28,634 nucleotides of DNA from Euryarchaeota archaeon UBA433 (GTDB lineage Archaea > Thermoplasmatota > Poseidoniia > Poseidoniales > Poseidoniaceae). A program made the translations under genes and the position numbers. The notes below the pieces were generated by a model. That model was not told where the DNA came from and searched no databases. It saw only the letters and a program-made list of their open reading frames with translations. How positions within the stretch are numbered: the first letter of the stretch is position 1; every line of letters begins with the position of its first letter. The stretch spans positions 1-28,634 of the forward strand of contig DAFX01000048.1 of the NCBI GenBank assembly GCA_002495535.1. The letters are read 5' to 3'. Shown here piece after piece: positions 22,870 to 28,634 of this stretch.

Positions 22870-24024
22870 GTGAACATGGTCAACTTCCAACTTGATGAAA
22901 TGCAGGAAATGCTCAAGGAACTTGCTCACGAGTTTGCAGTGGACGAAATCCGCCCCAAGGCAGAGCATTGGGACGCTTCCTCTACCTACCCCAAGGAAAC
23001 CATCCAAGCCGCTCACGAGATGGGTCTTCTCAACCTCCATATTCCTGAGGCCTATGGCGGACCGGGGCTTGGCTCCATCGAGGAGGTTCTCGTCAATGAA
23101 GAACTGGCATGGGGTGACCCGGGCTTCGCCACAGCAGCCTATGCAACCGCCCTCGCATGCGCACCGATCATCACAGGGGCAACCGATGCACAGAAGGATA
23201 TCTGGCTTCGCAAAGTCGCCGAAGAGGGTGCTCTTGCATCATATGCGGTCACAGAACCCGGTGCAGGGTCCGATGTTGCAGCATGCAAAACAAGCGCTGT
23301 ACGCGATGGCGATGAATACATCATCAACGGCTCAAAAATGTGGATTACAGGAGCAGGTCACGCTGATTTCTTCTTTGTGCTCGCCAAAACCGATATGGAT
23401 GCAGGCTACCGTGGGATGTCGGGGTTTGTGGTTGAAAAAGACACTGAAGGATTTGGACTTGGCAAGAAGGAAACCAATATGGGCCAGCGCTGTTCTGACA
23501 CCCGTTCTATCACCTTCGATGACGTACGCGTACCTTCTGAGAACCTGATTGGAGGCTCGGAATCGGGAGGTTGGATGAACGCAATGAAGGCCTTTGACAT
23601 GTCCCGTCCGAACATTGCAGCGCACGCTACCGGTTTGGCCCGTGCCTCATACGAGCACGCTTTGAGGTATTCAGAGGAACGGATGACGTTTGGGAAAAAG
23701 CTCCACCAGCACCAAGCCATACAATTCATGCTCGCTGATATGAAGACAAAGATTGAGGCATCTCGAATGCTCACCTGGAAATCTGCGGCTGAGTCCGATG
23801 CTGGCATTCGTAATACAGAATCCGCAGCCCACGCCAAACGCTTTGCAGCTGATACTGCAATGGAAGTATCAACCGATGCCGTTCAAGTGTTCGGCGGTTA
23901 TGGCTACTCGGAGGAATACCCGGTCGCACAATTGATGCGTGCTGCCAAGGTCATGCAGATCTACGAGGGGTCATCACAAGTACAACGGATGATTATTGGA
24001 CGGGAAATTACCAAGGATCTATGA
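22870..24024 (+). CDS. Acyl-CoA dehydrogenase
   Basis: Start choice: GTG at 22870 has a GGGAGG site 9 bases upstream; an ATG two codons later at 22876 is the alternative. The protein has about 384 residues and all family blocks: a helical N-terminus, FAD-contact YAVTEPGAGSDVAA, MWITGAGHADFF, the RMTFGKKLHQHQAIQFMLADM stretch, and VFGGYGYSEEYPVAQLMRAAK. The catalytic base is Glu366 in QIYEGSSQVQ, the position used by short/medium-chain enzymes, not that of isovaleryl-CoA dehydrogenase. It oxidises acyl-CoA to enoyl-CoA in beta-oxidation or amino-acid breakdown. The ribosome site sits in the palindrome GGAGGCCTCC (22856-22865). The 3' end overlaps the convergent gene by six bases. Confidence 0.93.
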   Translation: MNMVNFQLDEMQEMLKELAHEFAVDEIRPKAEHWDASSTYPKETIQAAHEMGLLNLHIPEAYGGPGLGSIEEVLVNEELAWGDPGFATAAYATALACAPIITGATDAQKDIWLRKVAEEGALASYAVTEPGAGSDVAACKTSAVRDGDEYIINGSKMWITGAGHADFFFVLAKTDMDAGYRGMSGFVVEKDTEGFGLGKKETNMGQRCSDTRSITFDDVRVPSENLIGGSESGGWMNAMKAFDMSRPNIAAHATGLARASYEHALRYSEERMTFGKKLHQHQAIQFMLADMKTKIEASRMLTWKSAAESDAGIRNTESAAHAKRFAADTAMEVSTDAVQVFGGYGYSEEYPVAQLMRAAKVMQIYEGSSQVQRMIIGREITKDL

Positions 24025-24798
24025 GCCTGATTCGTGATTCCTTCGATGATCGTTCCAATGTGCTTCTTGGGCCAAGTGTTCCATGTGCCGTTCATAATCT
24101 ACCCACATCTTTTGTTCCTCAATTTCTTCAGGTGTGAGCGGCGGAACCTCGATTTCGCTTAGCTGGATTGCCATTGGATGTGGTTCAGGTTCTGGTGGGG
24201 GTTCTGCAATGCCGGCGCCGGTATCGAGCAATTGATTTTCCCAGAAGTTGTAATCTTCGGCCATACCGTCATAATAATCCACTTCACCTTCTTCTGGTGG
24301 TGCTTCATCAAGGCCGATAAAATCGTCTGCAAGCATCGATTCGTAGACAATGTATTCGTCTTGAAACACCGCGACTTTAGTCAGATGCTCGCGTGAAGCC
24401 ACAATAAACTGAGCCAACAAAGGAATGGTCATTGCCGTTGTTCGGTCGTTGTGCAAGGCAAGGCACAGAGAAGCAATTTTGTCTCCTAGTGGCACCTTCA
24501 TCGAACCGATCAGATTGATGCATAGATTCGCACAGTACTTGTTACGATGAATAATATCTCTTTTTCGAGCCCCACCACGGACCGATATTCCCCACTCCTG
24601 CCGATGGTACCTCGCGTGGGCGCCACCTTTTTTCGCTTCAACCTCGTACCAACGGCCGGACTCTCCGCGTACTCGAAGTCGAATGTGCTTGTTTGTCTCG
24701 AGGATCGATTGGACCCAATCGTTTGCATCAACAATGCTTGACAGGAGTTCCATTGAGCGTTTTTCAGGCTCTGTAAAGCCATCTTGCTTCTTTGACAT
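24019..24798 (-). CDS. Unrecognised acidic protein with basic N-terminal domain
   Basis: A 259-residue protein I cannot assign. Residues 1-95 are basic and begin with helices, then a beta-like RLRVRGESGRWYEVEAKKGG and ARYHRQEWGISVRG. A more hydrophobic helical region follows at 95-150 (LCINLIGSMKVPLGDK, IPLLAQFIVASREHL). The last 100 residues are strongly acidic and proline-rich (PPEEGEVDYYDG, EPPPEPEPHP, PLTPEEIEEQ). There is no signal peptide or membrane segment, so it is probably cytoplasmic. It is divergent from mocA with a 70-base gap and convergent with the acyl-CoA dehydrogenase. Codon use looks like that of the neighbours. Confidence 0.65.
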   Translation of the reverse strand: MSKKQDGFTEPEKRSMELLSSIVDANDWVQSILETNKHIRLRVRGESGRWYEVEAKKGGAHARYHRQEWGISVRGGARKRDIIHRNKYCANLCINLIGSMKVPLGDKIASLCLALHNDRTTAMTIPLLAQFIVASREHLTKVAVFQDEYIVYESMLADDFIGLDEAPPEEGEVDYYDGMAEDYNFWENQLLDTGAGIAEPPPEPEPHPMAIQLSEIEVPPLTPEEIEEQKMWVDYERHMEHLAQEAHWNDHRRNHESGS

Positions 24799-24868
24799 CG
24801 GAGGCTAAATCCGTGAGTGTATTTCAAGAAGAGGAAAAGGCAATGTTAGGGGCGAGCCAGGGCGAGTC

Positions 24869-25450
24869 ATGCCGCGCGGTTGCCCAGCCCTTGTTCTTGC
24901 AGCTGGTGCGAGCACGCGTTTGGGCCAACCCAAAGCGCTCGTCCCTGTCGGGAGCCACACTCTGGTTGGTCTTGCAGTGCAACGCTTGCTGGATGCTGGA
25001 TGCTCCCCTGTGGTTGTTGTGACGCGCCAATCCTTGCAATTCGAAGTGATGAAACAGGCATTGGGTGCCTCAGTGATCGTCAATATAAATCCAGAATTAG
25101 GGCGCACTGGAACCGTACAACAGGGGCTTCTGTCGTTGATGGGAGACAAGGGCAGAACACCGAGAAAAGTGGTCATTGCCCCTGTGGATAGGCCAGGGTG
25201 GCGAATGGAGCATGTCCTTGAGCTCGTTGAGCAAGAGCACACTTCCACTTTGGCTTACAAACAGCGCCCAGGTCATCCGCTTTTGCTGCACTCGCCAGAC
25301 GTTGAAGCGGTGCTTGCAGCACCTCCTGAAACCCCACTTCGAGATCTGATTTCACCTCATCTCGTGGAGGTCGATGCCCCGAATATTGCGCTCAACATCG
25401 ATCGTCCAGAGGACCTTCGCATTCTTCAAGATTTGAATCTTGAATCATAG
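24869..25450 (+). CDS. MocA-like molybdenum cofactor nucleotidyltransferase
   Basis: A 193-residue MobA-fold protein. The nucleotide-binding signature is ALVLAAGASTRLGQPKAL (7-24), which includes the Gly and Lys used for GTP/CTP binding. APVDRPGW (113-120) matches the metal-binding P-x-D-x-P site seen in MocA. The family adds CMP or GMP to molybdopterin to form the dinucleotide cofactor. Its partner xdhC lies 56 bases downstream on the same strand, which favours MocA (cytosine dinucleotide cofactor for xanthine-dehydrogenase-type enzymes) over MobA. No molybdenum hydroxylase is visible in the window. Confidence 0.85.
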   Translation: MPRGCPALVLAAGASTRLGQPKALVPVGSHTLVGLAVQRLLDAGCSPVVVVTRQSLQFEVMKQALGASVIVNINPELGRTGTVQQGLLSLMGDKGRTPRKVVIAPVDRPGWRMEHVLELVEQEHTSTLAYKQRPGHPLLLHSPDVEAVLAAPPETPLRDLISPHLVEVDAPNIALNIDRPEDLRILQDLNLES

Positions 25451-25506
25451 ATTTAGGCAAATCGGTTTGGCGCAAATGGTATGTGTGAGCGCTACGAGGG
25501 CCCGCT

Positions 25507-26376
25507 ATGACTGCTGCAGTGCTCACTTGGGCTTTGACCCAAATTGGGCAAGGTCAGAAGGTTGTCATCGCAAGTGTGGTTGAAACATCGGGGAGTGTCC
25601 CTGGGAAGGCAGGCGCACGTCTGGCCATGCGTTCCAGTGATCTTCAGTGGATTGGAACCATCGGCGGGGCAGGGCTTGAAATGACGGTTCTGAAAAGGTG
25701 CCGTACCATGCTCGATGAACAGCATCTTCCATACGGTGAAGTGCTCACTTTTGGCCTCAATAAAGGGGCGAAGGGCTATGAAGTAACACCGTTGGATTCG
25801 CTTTGTGGGGGTCGAGTGACCCTCAGTTTGGAGGTTTTAGTTCCCATGCCACACGTATTGCTCATTGGTGGTGGTCATTGCGCTCAGGCGATCGCGCCCG
25901 CTCTTGACGCCTTAGGATGGGACCACTCCATTCACGACACTAGGGCTGAATTTTCCGCTTCAAGTCTGTTTCCAAATGCGAAGCAACATTTCCATTTGAC
26001 AACGGATTCATTCGTGAATCATCACGGAATTGATGAACTTTCGACGTATTCTGACGTGCTTTTTTTGGGCCATGACTGGGCAGAAGATCAAACTCGTCTG
26101 CTTGGTTTGCTTGAGACCTTACAGCAGCATAATTCCACATTAGATGGAAGAAGCAGCCCGCGAATCGGCGTCATTGGTAGCCGGTCAAAATGGCAAGCGT
26201 TTGAACAGGCGGCCAGGGATCAAGGCATCGAACAAGCCCTGCTCGATCAGGTCATTTGCCCGATTGGAGTCAACATTGGTGCAGAATCTCCCGAGGAGAT
26301 CGCTGTAGCCGTTGTGGCTCAAATCATGTCGTTGCATAAGGGTGTAGACCCTGCAGATCCAACTTGGAGAGCCTGA
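25507..26376 (+). CDS. XdhC/CoxI-family molybdenum hydroxylase maturation factor
   Basis: A 289-residue protein with the XdhC layout. The N-terminal half has VVETSGSVPGKAGARLAM (18-35) and a TIGGAGLE turn. The middle has SLCGGRVTLSLEVL. The C-terminal Rossmann half begins VLLIGGGHCAQAIAPAL and ends with IGVIGSRSKW and QVICPIGVNIGAESPEEIAVAVVAQI, all typical of this family. Such proteins bind the molybdenum cofactor, help sulfurate it and insert it into xanthine dehydrogenase, aldehyde oxidase or CO dehydrogenase-type enzymes. The gene follows mocA and ends two bases before the convergent oligoribonuclease gene. Confidence 0.9.
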   Translation: MTAAVLTWALTQIGQGQKVVIASVVETSGSVPGKAGARLAMRSSDLQWIGTIGGAGLEMTVLKRCRTMLDEQHLPYGEVLTFGLNKGAKGYEVTPLDSLCGGRVTLSLEVLVPMPHVLLIGGGHCAQAIAPALDALGWDHSIHDTRAEFSASSLFPNAKQHFHLTTDSFVNHHGIDELSTYSDVLFLGHDWAEDQTRLLGLLETLQQHNSTLDGRSSPRIGVIGSRSKWQAFEQAARDQGIEQALLDQVICPIGVNIGAESPEEIAVAVVAQIMSLHKGVDPADPTWRA

Positions 26377-26378
26377 GT

Positions 26379-26921
26379 TTACTGCTTGAACACCTTGGTA
26401 CGGAAGTATCGTAATTCTTCGATGGATTCCAAAATATCATCCAAGGCTAGGTGCGCACCTTTCTTTTCGAACCGTCCCACTTCAGGGTACCACCGACGAG
26501 CGAGTTCCTTCACGGTTGAAACATCGATCATTCGGTAGTGGAAGTGTTGTACGAGCGTTGGCATTTCCTTCTCCATGAACTTCTTATCGTTCCAGATGCT
26601 GTTGCCGCACAGTGGAGCGGTACCTTTCTCTACCCACTGTTCAAGGAAGTCCAGGGTTGCTGCTTCTGCTTCTTTTAACGAGACGCTGTCATGCTTCACT
26701 CGGTCGACTAAACCGCTTGCAGTGTGGTGGGTGGTGTTCCACTCATCCATACCCTCAAGCAATTGATCGGCGACCTTTATCGCTAGATTGGGCCCCTGGG
26801 CTAGAACGTTCAATTCCCCATCGGTGACCACGGTTGCAATCTCGATAATGGACTCCCTTTCGATATCCAATCCAGTCATTTCTAGATCGATCCATACCAA
26901 CCTGTCTGCTGCGTCGCTCAT
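26379..26921 (-). CDS. orn: Oligoribonuclease (DEDDh 3'-5' exonuclease)
   Basis: The ATG at 26921 (MSDAADRLVWIDLEMTGL) gives 180 residues, the usual Orn length; the frame continues to 26987 but the family start is here. Catalytic residues fall in the expected order: Asp12 and Glu14 in IDLEMTGLD, Asp112 in NSIWNDKKF, and His157 and Asp162 in AHLALDDI. Further family stretches are THHTASGLV and DVSTVKELARRW. It degrades very short RNAs to mononucleotides in the cytoplasm. By eye it is strikingly close to the proteobacterial Orn and mitochondrial REXO2, and is unusual for an archaeon, suggesting transfer. It is divergent from the subtilase gene with 71 bases between starts. Confidence 0.94.
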   Translation of the reverse strand: MSDAADRLVWIDLEMTGLDIERESIIEIATVVTDGELNVLAQGPNLAIKVADQLLEGMDEWNTTHHTASGLVDRVKHDSVSLKEAEAATLDFLEQWVEKGTAPLCGNSIWNDKKFMEKEMPTLVQHFHYRMIDVSTVKELARRWYPEVGRFEKKGAHLALDDILESIEELRYFRTKVFKQ

Positions 26922-26992
26922 GAATTGGCCAGCCGGTTTAGGTTTTTCAATAGGGCGCAGGGTTCTTGAGGAATAGGTATGGACCAAGACAC

Positions 26993-28360
26993 ATGGCCGC
27001 AGCAGTGGACGCAGGGCTTCTCGATGAGAAACCCGTTCTCACGGGGATGACCAAACGTCAGTTGGTTGCTCTTATGCTCTCCACTTTATTGATGGTCTCT
27101 TTTGTCACTGTGCTCGCTGTTTTCAATGATTCTCCCGAGGTAAAAAACACCGCTGAAGTCGCTTCAGAAGAGGACGGCTGGCGCCCTTTTTCAGTCGTCG
27201 CGCCCATTGATACCGGGATCAACGTTTACCATGACCACTTCCGTACCAACGAGACCTACCCTCAATGGCTTCAAGATCAACTCGGTGTAAACCGGGTGTG
27301 TGAATTGACGTTTGAAGGCACTTGGCAGGAACGGTACGATGCTGATAAGGAAAGTTGTTGGGACAACCTCACCGCCTCAGATATCGTGTATTTCCCCGGG
27401 ACCAAAATCATCGGTACGTCGCCTGATGGCGACAGTGATATTCTAATCCTCGATGACCCATCTGACGGTCACGGTTCCGCAGTGACCGGTTCGGTGTTGG
27501 ATGCCAATCCAATGGCCGTAATTTTCTTTGTTGAAGGGTTTTCATCAGAAGCAGTACAAGCAGCAGCAGACCAACCGCTTGTCGATGTATTGACCACTTC
27601 CTTTGGAGCCCCAGGTTCAGTCCCAGTCCCCGGCATTGAACGCGCAACAGAATCGGCTGTGATCGAGTTTGGTAAAATCCACACGGGTGCCGCTGATAAC
27701 AGTCCTTCACCTGCCGTCCAAGATGCGACTGCAGGGCCTCCATGGTCGATTGGGATTGCAGGGTACGCTGAGGAAGGCGACGATCAAAAAGAAATCATGT
27801 CGGGTTCATATCCCGATATCTCTGCCGATTGGACCCAATTGCTTCCAAATCATGACGACATCGATGGTTATCATGAAACGTCAGGGACATCATTCGCAAC
27901 GCCTCGCACAGCAGGTATCCTTTCGTTCGTCCTTGAATCCCTTCGTGACGAATTCCAAGACCCATCGTCAGGCGCGTCACCAGATCTCCGTTCGAAGCTT
28001 CTCGTCAATGGCAGCGATGCTGAAGGGAACGCGTTTACTGTCTCCAACGCTCAGATTCGTGAGGCCCTCAACCTCTCGGCGTGGTACCCCGATTTCGGGT
28101 GGGACCCAACGAGTGGAACGATGCCGATTTCACCCGTCGCTCCTTGCACCCAAACGGGGTGGGGCCTGGTGAATTTGTCAAACATTGAGCCGATGATCAA
28201 ACACCTCAATGGCTCTGAATTGCTCCCAGAACGGGCGGCGGACGTTGTAGCGTGTATGAATTTGAACCAAGAGGCTCGTGAAGCCTACTGGGCTGCCTAT
28301 CCATCAGCCTCTTCAATGCCAGAAGTGACTGGTGAGGAAGGCACTCGGGTTAGGGATTAA
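26993..28360 (+). CDS. Membrane-anchored subtilisin-like serine protease (family S8)
   Basis: The ATG at 26993 gives 455 residues; a TTG at 26966 and an ATG at 27047 are alternatives. An N-terminal hydrophobic segment (about 22-44) is a signal anchor, so the catalytic domain is probably outside the cell. The triad is Asp73 (PIDTGIN), His160 (DGHGSAV) and Ser300 (ETSGTSFATP), in normal S8 order. At the oxyanion-hole position, where subtilisin has Asn in INMSLG, this protein has LTTSFG, so Asn appears to be Thr201. Cysteines at about 103 and 122 could form a disulfide. No C-terminal anchor is seen. The end overlaps the convergent gene by 11 bases. The role is probably extracellular protein degradation. 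Confidence 0.88.
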   Translation: MAAAVDAGLLDEKPVLTGMTKRQLVALMLSTLLMVSFVTVLAVFNDSPEVKNTAEVASEEDGWRPFSVVAPIDTGINVYHDHFRTNETYPQWLQDQLGVNRVCELTFEGTWQERYDADKESCWDNLTASDIVYFPGTKIIGTSPDGDSDILILDDPSDGHGSAVTGSVLDANPMAVIFFVEGFSSEAVQAAADQPLVDVLTTSFGAPGSVPVPGIERATESAVIEFGKIHTGAADNSPSPAVQDATAGPPWSIGIAGYAEEGDDQKEIMSGSYPDISADWTQLLPNHDDIDGYHETSGTSFATPRTAGILSFVLESLRDEFQDPSSGASPDLRSKLLVNGSDAEGNAFTVSNAQIREALNLSAWYPDFGWDPTSGTMPISPVAPCTQTGWGLVNLSNIEPMIKHLNGSELLPERAADVVACMNLNQEAREAYWAAYPSASSMPEVTGEEGTRVRD

Positions 28361-28634
28361 CTGGTTCGAAATTCAACAGAATTTCCCCACGTGGACCAAA
28401 ACTAACCACTGGATGGAATCCTTCGTGAGGCGTGAGGTCGATTGAAGAAAGAATCGTCTCGAACATATCATCTGGCAATTCGATGTCAAAACCATGCCGA
28501 GTTTTCACCCTGTCCTTGGGTGCCGAGGGCGTGATCACTGCAGGTTGTTCGCTCTTAGTGACGGCATCCTCGGACACAACGAGTGTCTCCTCTACCACTT
28601 CGATTTCATCCTCGTCTTCCTCTTCGTCTTCCTC
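28350..28634 (-). CDS. C-terminal part of an acidic protein, 5' end cut by the window
   Basis: The minus-strand frame runs open to the right edge: 94 residues before the stop, starting EEDEEEDEDEIEVVEETLVV. A GTG at 28598 could be read as a start, but the acidic stretch upstream is in frame, so the true start is probably outside. The visible C-terminus (KTRHGFDIELPDDMFETILS, then HPVVSFGPRGEILLNFEP) looks like a small folded alpha/beta module after a disordered acidic linker. I do not recognise the family. It converges on the subtilase gene with an 11-base overlap. Confidence 0.55.
   Translation of the reverse strand, partial: EEDEEEDEDEIEVVEETLVVSEDAVTKSEQPAVITPSAPKDRVKTRHGFDIELPDDMFETILSSIDLTPHEGFHPVVSFGPRGEILLNFEPVNP

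Noticed and set aside
1..28634. tRNA or other stable RNA genes, insertion sequences, prophage or attachment sites
   Set aside because: No cloverleaf-like block (GTTCGAATC-type arm with matching acceptor stem), transposase, integrase or terminal inverted repeat was seen; nearly all sequence is covered by clear genes.

Overview
The window looks like chromosomal DNA of a planktonic archaeon, most likely a marine Euryarchaeote of the Poseidoniales (Marine Group II) type. Archaeal signs are a Gar1-like H/ACA RNP protein, an archaeal RibL-type FAD synthetase, an archaeal-type lumazine synthase, AT-rich TATA-like promoter elements and an archaeal-style endonuclease IV. Mixed with these are genes of bacterial type: GpsA, trimeric-type riboflavin synthase, oligoribonuclease, acyl-CoA dehydrogenase and a fused 2-oxoacid dehydrogenase E1. 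No rRNA or marker protein is present, so the assignment is an inference. Genes are tightly packed; no gene-free stretch exceeds about 150 bases. I see no tRNA, CRISPR array, insertion sequence or prophage.

Layout. 1-4889 (minus strand): a truncated Gar1-like protein carrying FUS/RanBP2-type zinc fingers and Arg/Gly/Asp/Asn-rich linkers, a large membrane-anchored surface protein, and a two-gene ABC-2 exporter. 4966-5880: a membrane protein of unknown role. 5915-8722 (plus): a solute-binding lipoprotein, ABC ATPase and permease behind a TATA-like box bracketed by two near-identical palindromes. The binding protein looks superficially like PhnD, but it carries the motifs of a transferrin lobe, including the Asp/Tyr/Tyr/His iron ligands. 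8723-11278 (minus): a small winged-helix protein, gpsA and an endonuclease IV-like protein with a charged tail. 11416-13632: a translationally coupled riboflavin/FAD operon (ribB, ribL, riboflavin synthase, ribH), followed directly by the flavoenzyme TrxB.

14728-18326: a small membrane protein, a MoeB/Uba4-like E1-rhodanese fusion, a receiver-domain protein and a coupled VTT-family membrane protein. 18389-20992: a one-chain alpha-beta E1 of a 2-oxoacid dehydrogenase. 20983-24798: an aquaporin-family channel, a CaCA cation antiporter, an acyl-CoA dehydrogenase and an unrecognised acidic protein. 24869-26376: a MocA-like nucleotidyltransferase and an XdhC-like factor, a pair that matures molybdenum hydroxylases. 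26379-28634: oligoribonuclease, a membrane-anchored subtilase, and the C-terminal part of an acidic protein cut by the window edge.

The most notable item is the putative iron importer at 5915-8722: a prokaryotic transferrin-lobe-like receptor joined to an ABC transporter, with palindromes that resemble DtxR/IdeR iron boxes. The second is the Gar1/FUS-type zinc-finger architecture at the left edge. All family assignments were made by eye from sequence motifs; no search was run.
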